Assembly (NCBI GenBank): GCA_965199095.1
Contig: CBDAQM010000003.1
Coordinates: 124,001 to 188,000 of the forward strand
Direction of reading: 5' to 3'
DNA: 64,000 nucleotides
Source of the DNA: LMUY01 sp965199095
Lineage (GTDB): Bacteria; Pseudomonadota; Alphaproteobacteria; Acetobacterales; Acetobacteraceae
The first letter of the stretch is position 1. Each line of letters starts with the position of its first letter. A model generated the notes under the pieces. That model was not told where the DNA came from, ran no database searches, and worked only from the letters and a program-made list of their open reading frames with translations. The translations under genes and the position numbers were made by a program. Shown here piece by piece: positions 25,814-34,565 of the stretch.

Positions 25814-26592
25814 CGAAACTCCAGCCGCCGTTCCTCCGCGATGGTCAGTGCCGCCTCCATCATCAGCCGCGGCAGGCGCGCCAGGCTGAACCGCCGCCTT
25901 GGCCGGAACCGGCGGGGCCGCGCACGCTCGCCCCCCAGGCTGCGGACCAGCTCGTCCACGGAGGTCAGGCCGTCGACCAGCCCCAACTCGCGTCCCCGCG
26001 CGCCGAGACAATAGCTGCCGTCGAACACCGCCGGGTCTGCCGACAGGCGGGCGCCCCGCCGCTCCCGCACCCAGGTTTTGAACCGCTCATGGATATCGGT
26101 CATCAGCGCCTGGACGAAGGCGACATCCTCGGCACGCTCCGGGCGGAACGGGTCCAGCCGTGCCTTGTTCTCCCCGGCAGTGTACAGTCGACGATCCACG
26201 CCGTAGCGGGCGATAAGCTGCTCGAAGCCAAAACCGCCGCCGACCACCCCGATGGAGCCCACGATGCTCATCGCGCTGGCATGGATTTCGTCCGCCGCGC
26301 AGGCCAGCCAGTAGCCGCCGGAGGCGCCTGCCTCCCCGATCACGGCATGGACCTGCGCGGCCTTCTGCTCCGCCCGGCGGCGGATCAGCCCGGCGATCAG
26401 CTCGGACTGCACCGGTGAGCCGCCGGGGCTGTCGATGTCCAGGATGACCGCCCCACCCTTGCGGACGGCGGCGAAGGCGCGCTCCACCAGCGGGCCGGCG
26501 GAGCGGATGTTGAGCGCACCCTCCCGTCCGGCGATCAGCCCATGCAGTTCGATGACGGGAATGCGGGCGCGCCGCCAGGGGAAGAGGTTCAT
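25810..26592 (-). CDS. S49 family serine peptidase (SppA-like)
   Basis: 260 residues, the short single-domain SppA form. IPVIELHGLIAG begins the fold, VILDIDSPGGSPVQSELI is the conserved strand-loop, and the nucleophile Ser is in GEAGASGGYWLACAADEI. ENKARLDPF may carry the catalytic Lys. Such proteins are membrane-associated and cut signal-peptide remnants or other membrane peptides; no clear N-terminal span is seen here. AAAGGG precedes ATG 26592; longer upstream frames overlap pheC and are shadows. Confidence 0.87.
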   Translation of the reverse strand: MNLFPWRRARIPVIELHGLIAGREGALNIRSAGPLVERAFAAVRKGGAVILDIDSPGGSPVQSELIAGLIRRRAEQKAAQVHAVIGEAGASGGYWLACAADEIHASAMSIVGSIGVVGGGFGFEQLIARYGVDRRLYTAGENKARLDPFRPERAEDVAFVQALMTDIHERFKTWVRERRGARLSADPAVFDGSYCLGARGRELGLVDGLTSVDELVRSLGGERARPRRFRPRRRFSLARLPRLMMEAALTIAEERRLEFR

Positions 26593-26633
26593 GCCCTTTA
26601 GGAAGGGCGGGCGGGACGGTTTGGCAAGCAGCC

Positions 26634-27398
26634 CTATGGTTCGTGCTGCGCCGCGTCCAACGCCCGGGTCCAGGCGCCGGACGCGACCTGCCCCGCCCAC
26701 CATGCGTCGACGGCCGCGACGAACGCCGGGTCGCGCGGCAGCATGTAGGCTTTTTCCAGCCGGGTGAACGGCGCGGGCACGTTGGTGGCGCACAGCTCCT
26801 TGTGCAGCAGGGCCTGGTGGTCGACCTCGATCCCGTCGGTCACCATCACGTCTTGCCGCCCGGCCACGATCTCGTCGAACACGCTGACATTGTTGGCATG
26901 GACCGTGAGCTTGGCGTGCGGAAAGTGGCTGCGGGCGAAATCCTCGTTGGAAGCGCCGGGATTGACGACGACACGCACGTCCGGCTGGTCGATGGCGGCG
27001 ATGGAGATGAAGCGGTCCTTGTCGGCGCAACGGGCGATGGGGCGCTTGCCGTCGACGAGGGTTGCCGTGGAGAAGGCGGCGATCTTTTCCCGCGCGGGCA
27101 GGATGGTGACGCCGCCCACGGCGATGTCGAACTTGTCGGCGGCGAAATCGTCGTCCAGCTTTGCCCAGACGGTGGGCACGAACTGGATCTTCACGCCCAG
27201 CTGGTCCGCAAGCTGGCGCGCCATGACGATGTCCGCACCGCGATAGCTGCCATCCGGATCACGGAACGCGAACGGCTTGTAGTCGCCTGTCGTGCCGACG
27301 CGAAGCACGCCGGCGGCCCGCACGGCTGCAAGGTCGGCGGCTCTGACAGGCAGGGCGGCGGCTGCAACCATGGCAACGACCAGGCCAATTTTCGTCAC
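26634..27398 (-). CDS. pheC: periplasmic cyclohexadienyl dehydratase
   Basis: 254 residues with signal peptide LVVAMVAAAALPVRA. The mature protein has the PheC pattern VLRVGTTGDYKPFAFRDPDG, KFDIAVGGVTI, VVVNPGASNEDFARSHFP and VDHQALLHKELCA, close to the Pseudomonas aeruginosa enzyme that converts prephenate or arogenate to phenylpyruvate or phenylalanine. The fold is that of periplasmic amino-acid-binding proteins, so a solute-binding role remains possible. Separate promoter expected, as the S49 gene lies 41 bases downstream. Confidence 0.78.
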   Translation of the reverse strand: MTKIGLVVAMVAAAALPVRAADLAAVRAAGVLRVGTTGDYKPFAFRDPDGSYRGADIVMARQLADQLGVKIQFVPTVWAKLDDDFAADKFDIAVGGVTILPAREKIAAFSTATLVDGKRPIARCADKDRFISIAAIDQPDVRVVVNPGASNEDFARSHFPHAKLTVHANNVSVFDEIVAGRQDVMVTDGIEVDHQALLHKELCATNVPAPFTRLEKAYMLPRDPAFVAAVDAWWAGQVASGAWTRALDAAQHEP

Positions 27399-27567
27399 TG
27401 CGATCTCCGCCTATTGTGCTGAATCAACCGGATACCGGACATCTGGGTCAACCGTGCCAAACAAGCAACAGTGTTGGATATTTAGCGCAGTGTAATTGCC
27501 AATGTTGCGATGCAGGCATACTGAAGCCGTGGACAAACCCCCGTTGTTCCATAGGAGTCTCCTGTCG

Positions 27568-27906
27568 ATGCGCAAACTTGCGATGCTCAGCACGGCCTTG
27601 CTTTGCCTAGGGTCCATGAACCCGTCTTTTGCCCAGCCGGGTAATAGCGCGCCGCAGCCTGGCCTGCCTCCTGGCGCCGGCGTGGGCGCCGCGAACGCAC
27701 AGCCTCCCCTGCGGACCGGCAACGTGGCCACGACGCCAACGGGGATGCAGCCGGCGCCGATGGCCTCAGGCGCTCCCACAGCCTCGGAGACCCCGGTCGC
27801 AACGCCCTCGCGGCGGGTGATCCGTCGTCGCCGCCGCGCTGCCCGCCGCCGCGCTGTGCATCATGCACGGGCCGCAGCACCGGCGACGACGTCCGCGCCG
27901 CAATAA
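27568..27906 (+). CDS. small secreted basic protein
   Basis: 112 residues. Signal peptide LAMLSTALLCLGSMNPSFA, then a low-complexity Pro/Gly/Ala/Thr region, and a very basic C-terminal patch RRVIRRRRRAARRRAVHHA. AGGAG precedes the ATG by about ten bases. The composition suggests an envelope or nucleic-acid-binding peptide; no family is recognised. Confidence 0.6.
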   Translation: MRKLAMLSTALLCLGSMNPSFAQPGNSAPQPGLPPGAGVGAANAQPPLRTGNVATTPTGMQPAPMASGAPTASETPVATPSRRVIRRRRRAARRRAVHHARAAAPATTSAPQ

Positions 27907-28016
27907 CGGCCATCTTCACCTCGCGTCGGCTAGAACGGCGTCCGGAGCCCCGGGCGCCGTTTTCTTTGGCCGATCACCGAGTGCGGCCGGCCCGCAAAGT
28001 CTGGCACCTAAGCCTC

Positions 28017-28074
28017 TGTTTTGAGAGGCAGCTTTGTCGGCGTGCCGACGCAGTTATTTGCCGACGCCGCCTAA
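28017..28074 (-). repeat. 58-base palindromic repeat, copy 1
   Basis: On the minus strand this reads TTAGGCGGCGTCGGCAAATA at its start and matches the copy at 34563-34620 in 54 of 58 positions by hand alignment. It contains the stem GTCGGCACGCCGAC and flanking GGCGGC/GCTGCC arms. Before the IS1380 insertion it stood directly after the stop codon of the diguanylate cyclase gene. Confidence 0.8.
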
Positions 28075-28079
28075 CCTAA

Positions 28080-29763
28080 CCCGCATTTCTCACAGTGCCA
28101 TCGCTGAGCGTCGTCTCGGGTGCTCAGCGTCGGTTGTGGCCTTGGTTCCGGGTGTCGCCGTGTCATTTTGAGTGTGTTGAGCGTGTTGAGCGGGCGCGGT
28201 GGTGCGATCACCGCTGGAGCAGTGCTGATCGGGGTGGTGGCGCTTTGCGGTGTCTGGTTCGTGGCGGTCAGTCGAACGCTCTTTGCAGGGCGGCATAGGC
28301 CAGCCCCCATTCGTTTTGCGAGGGGCAGGCCGACGCCATGGCGATCTTCACCCGGCGCACGCTGGTCCGCACCAGCGCGCCGATCTTCAGCAGCTTGAGC
28401 CGGATCGTCCCGCACGTGGCGGTCGCGAACACGGTGCCCTCAAGCCCGATGCGTCTGAGGGCACACAGCAGCACATAGGCCGCGGACGCGAACCACAGCC
28501 GCAGCTGGTTGGCCTGCATGGTGTGGGCCGACGTGCGGTCGGCGAAGAGGTCGAGCTGGCATTCCTTGATACGGTTCTCCATTTCGCCGCGGGCGCAGTA
28601 GATCGTTTCGTAGAGGTGCTGCGCGTCGGCCTCGCGGGGGTTGAGCGAAGTCACGACGAAGCGCGGATTGGCCTTATCGCCGGCCGTGTCGGACCCTGGG
28701 ATCCACTCCGCCTTGCCCACCACCCGGCGCTCCTGCGCCCAGCTGTCGTGCGTGGACCAGGTGAAATCGCGGAAGCGGCGGGCAGCCTTGCCGGTCGTCT
28801 CGGCGTCGGCGCGGGCTTCGGCCATCTGCGCCTCGATCTGCGCCGACAGGCGCGGGTTGCGGGCCAGGCCGAACAGGAAATCCACATGGTTGGCCTCGCA
28901 CCAGCTCATCAGCGCATCACGGGCGAAGCCGCTATCGGCACGCAACACAACGCGCGTGTGCGGCCATCGCGTGCGGATTTGGGCGACAACACGCTCGATC
29001 TCCTCCACGGCCCCTGCCGATGCGTCGAGGTCGGAGCGACGCAGCTTGGCCACCAGCAGATGACGCCCGCAGAACACGTAGAGCGGCAGGTAGCAGTGGC
29101 AATCATAGTAGCCGTGGAAGAACCGGCCCTCCTGATGGCCGTGCAGCGGGTCGTCGGTGGCGTCGAGGTCCAGGATGATCTGCTCGGGCGGCTGCGCGTG
29201 GGCGTCAAGGAACAGGTTGACGAACAGGCGTTCGAGCTTGGCCGTGCTGGCCGCGAGCTTGTGGTAGCGGGTGGGTTCGGCGCGGCTGAGTTCGAGGCGG
29301 TTCAGCGTGGACTTGCCGGCCAGCGGGGCGCAGCCGCGGCGCCGCCGGGCGGTGAGCTTGCCGGCGAGGGTTGCCATGACTGGATCGTGGCGGAGCTGGT
29401 CGTGGTCGTTGAGGTCTTCGTAGCCGAGCGCTATGCCGACGACGCGCTGCAAGACCAGGGTCTGCACCTCGTGCTCGATGAACAATGGATTGCGCGTGTC
29501 GGTGAAGCAGGCTGCCATGCGCCGGGTCAGCCGGATCGCACGATCCGCTGCACCGAGCAGGACCGCGCCAGCATCGGAGGTGATGCGCCCACCATCGAAC
29601 GCGGCCACCACGGACCGGCGTTCGACAGGTGCAAACTCGAACAGGGTTGGGCTACAGTCTGTCAGCACCGGGATCATCCTCTGCGTCGGAGTAAGGCTTT
29701 GTTGCAGAAGAACTTTCGCCTATTCAGAGGCCCGGTGCACCTCATTCTTGTGAGAAATGCGGG
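28080..29763. mobile_element. complete IS1380-family insertion sequence
   Basis: 1684 bases bounded by perfect 15-base inverted repeats, CCCGCATTTCTCACA (28080-28094) and its complement (29749-29763). A 4-base target duplication CTAA flanks it at 28076-28079 and 29764-29767, the size usual for IS1380. It carries one intact transposase gene. It interrupts the last codons of the diguanylate cyclase gene to its right. Confidence 0.92.
28268..29677 (-). CDS. IS1380 family transposase
   Basis: 469 residues, full family length. The DDE domain is recognisable from LDLDATDDPLHGHQEG, with the first Asp residues, RVVLRADSGFARDALM with the next, and the YETIYCARGEMENRIKE segment with the catalytic Glu. 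No frameshift or stop, so the element may still be active. Start ATG 29677 lies about 70 bases inside the right inverted repeat. Confidence 0.93.
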   Translation of the reverse strand: MIPVLTDCSPTLFEFAPVERRSVVAAFDGGRITSDAGAVLLGAADRAIRLTRRMAACFTDTRNPLFIEHEVQTLVLQRVVGIALGYEDLNDHDQLRHDPVMATLAGKLTARRRRGCAPLAGKSTLNRLELSRAEPTRYHKLAASTAKLERLFVNLFLDAHAQPPEQIILDLDATDDPLHGHQEGRFFHGYYDCHCYLPLYVFCGRHLLVAKLRRSDLDASAGAVEEIERVVAQIRTRWPHTRVVLRADSGFARDALMSWCEANHVDFLFGLARNPRLSAQIEAQMAEARADAETTGKAARRFRDFTWSTHDSWAQERRVVGKAEWIPGSDTAGDKANPRFVVTSLNPREADAQHLYETIYCARGEMENRIKECQLDLFADRTSAHTMQANQLRLWFASAAYVLLCALRRIGLEGTVFATATCGTIRLKLLKIGALVRTSVRRVKIAMASACPSQNEWGLAYAALQRAFD

Positions 29764-31429
29764 CTAAAGCAGGCTCGCGGTGGAAGACGATCTGGCCTTT
29801 GCCGGCCCGCTTTGCTGCGTACAGCGCCGTGTCCGCCTTGTTCAGCACGAGGTCGAGCTGCCGGTCGTCCTCCGGCCATGCGGCGCCGCCCAGGCTCAGC
29901 CCGATCACGGTCGTTGCCCCCTCGATGTCATAGGGCTCGGTGACGCGGGACCATAACCGCCGGCCAGTTTCCAATGCCAGTTGGTCGCCGAGCCCGAGTG
30001 GCGCGTGAAGCACGACCACAAATTCGTCGCCGCCGATCCGGGCCACGGCATCGCGCGACCGGACGGAGGATTGCAGGCGCCGGCCAACTTCCTGCAGCAG
30101 GATATCGCCGGCCGCGTGACCCTTCGTGTCGTTGACTTGCTTGAAGCCGTCGAGGTCTCCCACCAGGACCAGCAGACCCGATGGTTCCGTCCGCGCCTGC
30201 GCCAGCGCCGAAGACAGCCAGCTTTGCAGCCCGGACCGGTTCAACAGGCCCGTCAGCGGATCGTGCTGGGTGGCGCTCTCCAACTCGTCCAGCTTCACCT
30301 GCTTGGAGGTGAGCGTGGCAACCATGGCCCGCAATGACGCGGACAGCATCTCGACCTCGGTCGAACCGTAAAGGATGGGAAGCTCCACGGCCTCGCCCCG
30401 GCGGAGGCAGTCGGCGGCGGCGGCGATCTGGCGCAACGGCCGCGTGATCAGCCCTGCGATCACCCAGCCAAGGATCGCAACCAGCAGCGACAGGCCCAAC
30501 CCAGCGGCGACGATGGCAAGCCGCAGCGCCTGCGCCGGAGCAAACGCCGTGTCCTCCGCCTCCCTCACGAGGACGGTCCAACGCATCGGGATGCTTCCGG
30601 GCCCGGTGAATTGTCGCTCACCCGCAGCGAAGTTCACGCCGACGATGTAGGATTTGCCGTCTGGCCAGACATCGCTGGACCAGCCGTAAATCCCCACCCG
30701 GGCCCGGCTGACATCCGGCAGCACAAGCCGTCGCCCCACCATCTCGGGCGGCCCGATCAGCACCGTGTCGTAGCTCGACACGACGACGACCTGCCGATGC
30801 GACTTGCCATCCTCGTCCAGCGTCACGAGTGAGCTGATGCTGTCGCGCATCCACTCCCAGCTCAACTGGGCCACGATCATGCCGACGGCGCTCCCGTCAG
30901 CCGAGCGGATGGGACTGCTGATGTTGATGTGCCGTTGCCGCTCAACCGGCGGCTGGTCCGTCTCGCCCGGCCGGACGATGTGGAGCGGGTCGCTTTGACT
31001 GTTGGGGCGGCCGCGGAGCTGGTCCCGCAGGTCATACAGCGAATTGATGTCGCCGCCCGCCAGTGCGCCGTCTGTGGCGGCGACGACGTTGCCCTGCAAG
31101 TCCGTCACGGCCAGCCAGAGGAAGTCAGGGTCGCTGCGGCGTAGGCTGTCCAGCAATGCCTGGACCGCCCCCTGGTCCTGCAGGTTGCGCATCGGATCCA
31201 GCGCACCGAGCAAGGCGAGGTCCCGCGAACGGTCGGCCATTTCCTGGTTCAGGCGGTCCGCGATCCGCTGGGCGTCCACGGCGAGGGATTGGCCGACGCG
31301 TTCGCGGAGTTGATCGATCGAATGCTGTCCGACGACGCCGCCGAACAGGCCGGCCACGATGAAGACCAGCGGAGCAAGCACGCAGGCGAACCGCGTCCGC
31401 AGGCTCACGCGCGGGAAGAATCGTCTCAT
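29720..31429 (-). CDS. membrane diguanylate cyclase (sensor + HAMP + GGDEF)
   Basis: 569 residues. Membrane span at ~17-40, a periplasmic dCache-like sensor to ~275, a second span near LAIVAAGLGLSLLVAILGWV, HAMP, then a GGDEF domain. The active-site motif ARIGGDEFVVVL is intact, and RSRD five residues before it is a feedback I-site. It makes c-di-GMP. The last residues (from ARISHKNE on) come from the IS1380 end; the reconstructed ancestral gene ended REPALG. ATG 31429 gives the natural N-terminus; GTG 31456 is possible. Confidence 0.9.
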   Translation of the reverse strand: MRRFFPRVSLRTRFACVLAPLVFIVAGLFGGVVGQHSIDQLRERVGQSLAVDAQRIADRLNQEMADRSRDLALLGALDPMRNLQDQGAVQALLDSLRRSDPDFLWLAVTDLQGNVVAATDGALAGGDINSLYDLRDQLRGRPNSQSDPLHIVRPGETDQPPVERQRHINISSPIRSADGSAVGMIVAQLSWEWMRDSISSLVTLDEDGKSHRQVVVVSSYDTVLIGPPEMVGRRLVLPDVSRARVGIYGWSSDVWPDGKSYIVGVNFAAGERQFTGPGSIPMRWTVLVREAEDTAFAPAQALRLAIVAAGLGLSLLVAILGWVIAGLITRPLRQIAAAADCLRRGEAVELPILYGSTEVEMLSASLRAMVATLTSKQVKLDELESATQHDPLTGLLNRSGLQSWLSSALAQARTEPSGLLVLVGDLDGFKQVNDTKGHAAGDILLQEVGRRLQSSVRSRDAVARIGGDEFVVVLHAPLGLGDQLALETGRRLWSRVTEPYDIEGATTVIGLSLGGAAWPEDDRQLDLVLNKADTALYAAKRAGKGQIVFHREPALARISHKNEVHRASE

Positions 31430-31510
31430 GCTGCGAATGTCCGCGGTGTCGCACACGCGTGGTCGGTGTCACCCGTGCCGCTGGGCAAGTTTCAGCTCCC
31501 GATTATGCCG

Positions 31511-31543
31511 TTGCGGTATCGAAGATTCGGCATCTTACCGCAA
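31511..31543 (-). promoter_or_regulatory. stem-loop in the diguanylate cyclase leader
   Basis: Arms TTGCGGTA (31511-31518) and TACCGCAA (31536-31543) are perfectly complementary, with an inner AGAT/ATCT pairing. It lies about 80 bases upstream of the cyclase start and could be in its leader or be a terminator for other transcripts. Function not known. Confidence 0.35.
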
Positions 31544-31701
31544 GCAAGCATAATGGGCTATGCCAGCCCCCATATCCGCGAAACATAAGCGCGAGCGCGT
31601 TGGTTCGAGCGGTCACGTCGCCGGAATGCCCTATCAGGGGCCGAACGCGGCCTGCCGGGTGGCGGCGAGGCGGTTGATAAGCAGCCCGGACCATCCCGAG
31701 C

Positions 31702-31721
31702 TAAGGCAGCGTCGGCAAATA
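31702..31721 (+). repeat. 58-base repeat family, truncated copy
   Basis: TAAGGCAGCGTCGGCAAATA is identical over 20 bases to the first third of the copy at 34563-34620, then similarity stops. The palindromic core is missing. Confidence 0.65.
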
Positions 31722-31856
31722 GAACGCCGCCGCCCGGCCCACTCAGGACGATTGAACGTCACTGAGTGAGGCAACGATGGCATGTCGGAGCGAGCAGGCG
31801 TGGCGACCTTCACCGGGTGCGTTGTCGGACACCCCACCCGCCGGCGCCTTCTGGTA

Positions 31857-32603
31857 TCAAGCCGTGGTGAAAATCTGGGTCGGGGCGATCGCGACGACGT
31901 CTTCTTCGGCGGAAAAGCTCGGTTCGCCCGAGGAGGGGTCGCGCATCATGTAGCCCCGGCCCCAAACCGTGCCGATCAAGTTGCCGGCGCCCGCCGTCGC
32001 CAGCTTCTTGCGCAGCTTGCAGATGAACACGTCGATGATCTTCATCTCGGGTTCATCCATGCCGCCGTAGAGATGGTTGAGGAATGCCTCCTTCGTCAGC
32101 ACCATCCCCTTGCGCAGGACCAGAAGCTCCAGGATCGAATACTCTTTGCCGGTCAGGTGAACCGGCTTGCCGCTGACCATCACTTCGCGGCTGTCAAGGT
32201 TCAACTGAAGCGATCCCACGCGGAGCGTGGGTTGGCTGTATCCTTTGCTCCGCCGCACCACGGCCTGCATCCGCGCAACCAGTTCCGCCTTGTCGAAGGG
32301 CTTGGAGATGAAATCGTCCGCACCCATGCCGAACCCCTTCACCTTCGCACCGGGCCGCGACAGGCCGGACAGGATCAGGACCGGCGTCTCCATGCGGGCG
32401 GCGCGCATGCGGCGGACAACCTCATACCCCTCCATGTCCGGCAGCATCAGATCCAGCACGACGATGTCGTAATCGTAGTGCTTCACCAGTTCGAGCGCTT
32501 CTTCACCTGTGTCGGTCGTGTCCACGATCAAACCACCCGACCTCAACGTCATGGTGATGCCGCGAGCGGCCGTCACATCATCCTCTACAAGTAGAACACG
32601 CAC
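31857..32603 (-). CDS. ctrA: cell-cycle response regulator CtrA
   Basis: 248 residues, OmpR/PhoB-type. Receiver domain with phospho-acceptor Asp in DIVVLDLMLPDMEG and Lys in FISKPFDKAELVA; winged-helix domain with the near-invariant CtrA stretch FLNHLYGGMDEPEMKIIDVF and VWGRGYMMRDP. It controls cell cycle, flagellar and DNA replication genes in alphaproteobacteria. GTG start has CGGAG upstream; earlier frames lack the domain. The C-terminus extends ~15-20 residues past RDP and ends FTTA, not AA as in the Caulobacter degron. Confidence 0.94.
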   Translation of the reverse strand: MRVLLVEDDVTAARGITMTLRSGGLIVDTTDTGEEALELVKHYDYDIVVLDLMLPDMEGYEVVRRMRAARMETPVLILSGLSRPGAKVKGFGMGADDFISKPFDKAELVARMQAVVRRSKGYSQPTLRVGSLQLNLDSREVMVSGKPVHLTGKEYSILELLVLRKGMVLTKEAFLNHLYGGMDEPEMKIIDVFICKLRKKLATAGAGNLIGTVWGRGYMMRDPSSGEPSFSAEEDVVAIAPTQIFTTA

Positions 32604-32767
32604 TGGTTGCACTCCGGTATGCCTGCGGACAGAATACCACCTAGACGTGTATAATGCTACCAAATTTTCACCTTTGGCGTGTAGAAAGATGGCGCAAGGC
32701 TTAGCGCCGCCGGGAGATCCGCACCTTCCCCTAGGTCTAGGATCATAAATGGAGCTTTTTTGAGTTA
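32604..32767. promoter_or_regulatory. divergent ctrA / fliI promoter region
   Basis: 164 bases, AT-richer than the surroundings. It holds a TATAAT on the plus strand near 32649-32654 and an AT-rich block AAATTTTCA just after it. One TTAA half-site is at 32765-32768; a full CtrA box (TTAA-N7-TTAA) was not found. Shared control of ctrA and fliIJ is possible but not shown. Confidence 0.4.
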
Positions 32768-34150
32768 ATGCGACACGTCGGGTTGGTTGATCGGCTTGAG
32801 GGGGCATGCTCCGCCCTGGCGAAGATTACCTCAGCCAGCGCGCAAGGCCGCGTGGCCGCCGTATCCGGCCTGTCCGTCGAAATCGTCGGACTCGGCGCCC
32901 TACTGAGCGTGGGGGACCGCGTCGTCCTAGCCTCACGCGACGGGCGGGATGTGACGGCCGAGATCCTTGGCTTCCGCGGCGCGGCCGCGCGCGCCATGGC
33001 GTTCTCCGCCCTCGATGGCATCGGACCCGGCAGCCTGGCCCGTGTCGCCGTACACGCCGGCCTGCCCGGCGCCACCGGGTCCATGCTGGCGCCGTGTGAC
33101 GGCTGGCTGGGGCGGGTGATCGACCCGCTTGGCAACCCGATCGACGGCCGTGGCGTGCTGCCACGCGGCGATTGCGGGCTTCCGGTAAGGGCCGGCCCGC
33201 CGGACGCCACCAGCCGGGCACGGCTGGGCGATCGGCTCGACCTCGGCGTGACCGCGCTGAACGTTTTCACCACCTGCCGCTCGGGGCAGCGTCTCGGGCT
33301 GTTCGCCGGCTCCGGCGTCGGCAAGTCGACCTTGTTGTCCATGCTCGCCCGCAACACCGCCTGTGACGTCGCCGTGCTGGCGTTGGTCGGCGAACGCGGA
33401 CGCGAGGTGCGGGAGTTCCTGGAGGACGACCTTGGCCCCGAGGGCCTGGCGCGCTCCGTCGTCGTCACCGCCACCTCCGACACCCCGCCGCTGCTGCGGC
33501 GGGAAGCCGCCTATGCCGCCATGACGGTGGCCGAGCACTTCCGCGACCAGGGCAAGTCGGTGCTCCTGCTGATGGACAGCGTCACCCGGTTCTGCCTGGC
33601 CTTGCGCGAGATCGGCCTGTCCGTCGGCGAGCCCCCGGCGACCCGCGGCTACCCGCCCAGCGTGTTCGCCGAACTGCCGCGCCTGCTGGAACGCGCCGGC
33701 CCCGGACCGGAGCGGGAGGGTGGCGCCGGGCAAATCACGGCCCTGTTCACCGTCCTGGTCGAAGGCGACGACCATAACGAGCCGATCGCGGACGCCGTCC
33801 GCGGCATCCTGGACGGCCACGTGGTGCTCGACCGGCGCATCGGCGAGACCGGGCGTTACCCGGCGGTCGACGTGCTGCGCTCGCTGTCCCGCTCGGTCCC
33901 CGGCTGCCTGCAGCCGTCCGAGCGCGAGGCCGTCCGCCGCGCCCGCGCCCTGCTCGCCACCTATGCCGAGGTGGCCGACCTGGTGCGGCTCGGCGCCTAC
34001 AAGCCGGGGGCCGATCCGGCGGTCGACGAGGCGGTGAGGCTGGCGCCGCGCATCGAACGCGCGTTGCACCAGGACCGCACGAAGGCCAGCAGCCTTGCCG
34101 AGAGTTTCGCCGCCCTGGCCGCCGCAATGGAGGGACCCGCCCATGTCTGA
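32768..34150 (+). CDS. fliI: flagellar export ATPase FliI
   Basis: 460 residues, the ATPase of the flagellar type III export apparatus. Walker A GLFAGSGVGKSTLLSMLA near residues 178-195, the VALVGERGREVREF-like segment VLALVGERGREVREFLED, Walker B KSVLLLMDSVTRFCLALREI, and GRYPAVDVLRSLSRS. fliJ starts 8 bases before its stop. Divergent from ctrA. No other flagellar genes are in the window. Confidence 0.95.
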   Translation: MRHVGLVDRLEGACSALAKITSASAQGRVAAVSGLSVEIVGLGALLSVGDRVVLASRDGRDVTAEILGFRGAAARAMAFSALDGIGPGSLARVAVHAGLPGATGSMLAPCDGWLGRVIDPLGNPIDGRGVLPRGDCGLPVRAGPPDATSRARLGDRLDLGVTALNVFTTCRSGQRLGLFAGSGVGKSTLLSMLARNTACDVAVLALVGERGREVREFLEDDLGPEGLARSVVVTATSDTPPLLRREAAYAAMTVAEHFRDQGKSVLLLMDSVTRFCLALREIGLSVGEPPATRGYPPSVFAELPRLLERAGPGPEREGGAGQITALFTVLVEGDDHNEPIADAVRGILDGHVVLDRRIGETGRYPAVDVLRSLSRSVPGCLQPSEREAVRRARALLATYAEVADLVRLGAYKPGADPAVDEAVRLAPRIERALHQDRTKASSLAESFAALAAAMEGPAHV

Positions 34151-34565
34151 CCCGCTCGCAACCGTGCTGCGCATCCGCCGCATCACCGTGGATGACGCCA
34201 AACGCGAACTGGCGTCCCTGCTGCAAGCCGAGGACGCCGCCCAGCGGGAGGCTGACGCGGCGGATGCGCTGATCGCGCAGGAGGGCCGCGCCGCGGCCAC
34301 GTTGGCCGGCGGCGATGATGTGGTGGAGGCGTATGCTGCCTGGCTGCCGGTGGGCCGCGCCAAAGCCGTCGCGGCCCGCGCCGCCTACGACAAGCTGCGC
34401 TGCGACGTATCCGTGGCGCGGGCTGCATTGACGGTCGCGCGCGCCGCCGCCGAGGTGGCGCAGCAACTCCTGACCACCCGGGCGGACGAGCGCGCGCTGC
34501 AGGCTGAGCGCCGCAGCCAGGCCGTGATGGACGAGGTCGCCACGCGCCGCGCCTTCTACGGGTAA
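34143..34565 (+). CDS. fliJ: flagellar export chaperone FliJ
   Basis: 140 residues, nearly all helical and rich in Ala, Arg and Glu, consistent with the FliJ coiled-coil that binds FliI and the export gate. Sequence is poorly conserved in this family; the call rests on position (8-base overlap with fliI), length (about 140) and heptad-like composition. The TAA stop is part of a palindromic repeat. Confidence 0.8.
   Translation: MSDPLATVLRIRRITVDDAKRELASLLQAEDAAQREADAADALIAQEGRAAATLAGGDDVVEAYAAWLPVGRAKAVAARAAYDKLRCDVSVARAALTVARAAAEVAQQLLTTRADERALQAERRSQAVMDEVATRRAFYG

Larger units (their letters stand above)
31430..31856. other. gene-free region between ctrA and the diguanylate cyclase gene
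   Basis: 427 bases with no supportable gene. It must hold the promoter of the diguanylate cyclase and the 3' end of the ctrA transcript. Two structures are visible: a stem-loop at 31511-31543 and a 20-base match to the 58-base repeat family at 31702-31721. Short open frames here lack ribosome sites and look random. Confidence 0.6.

Noticed and set aside
31560..31769. Short plus-strand frame of 69 codons
   Set aside because: No ribosome site, random composition, and it runs through the repeat fragment.
32604..32767. Full CtrA binding box in the ctrA-fliI gap
   Set aside because: Only single TTAA half-sites are present; no TTAA-N7-TTAA was found.
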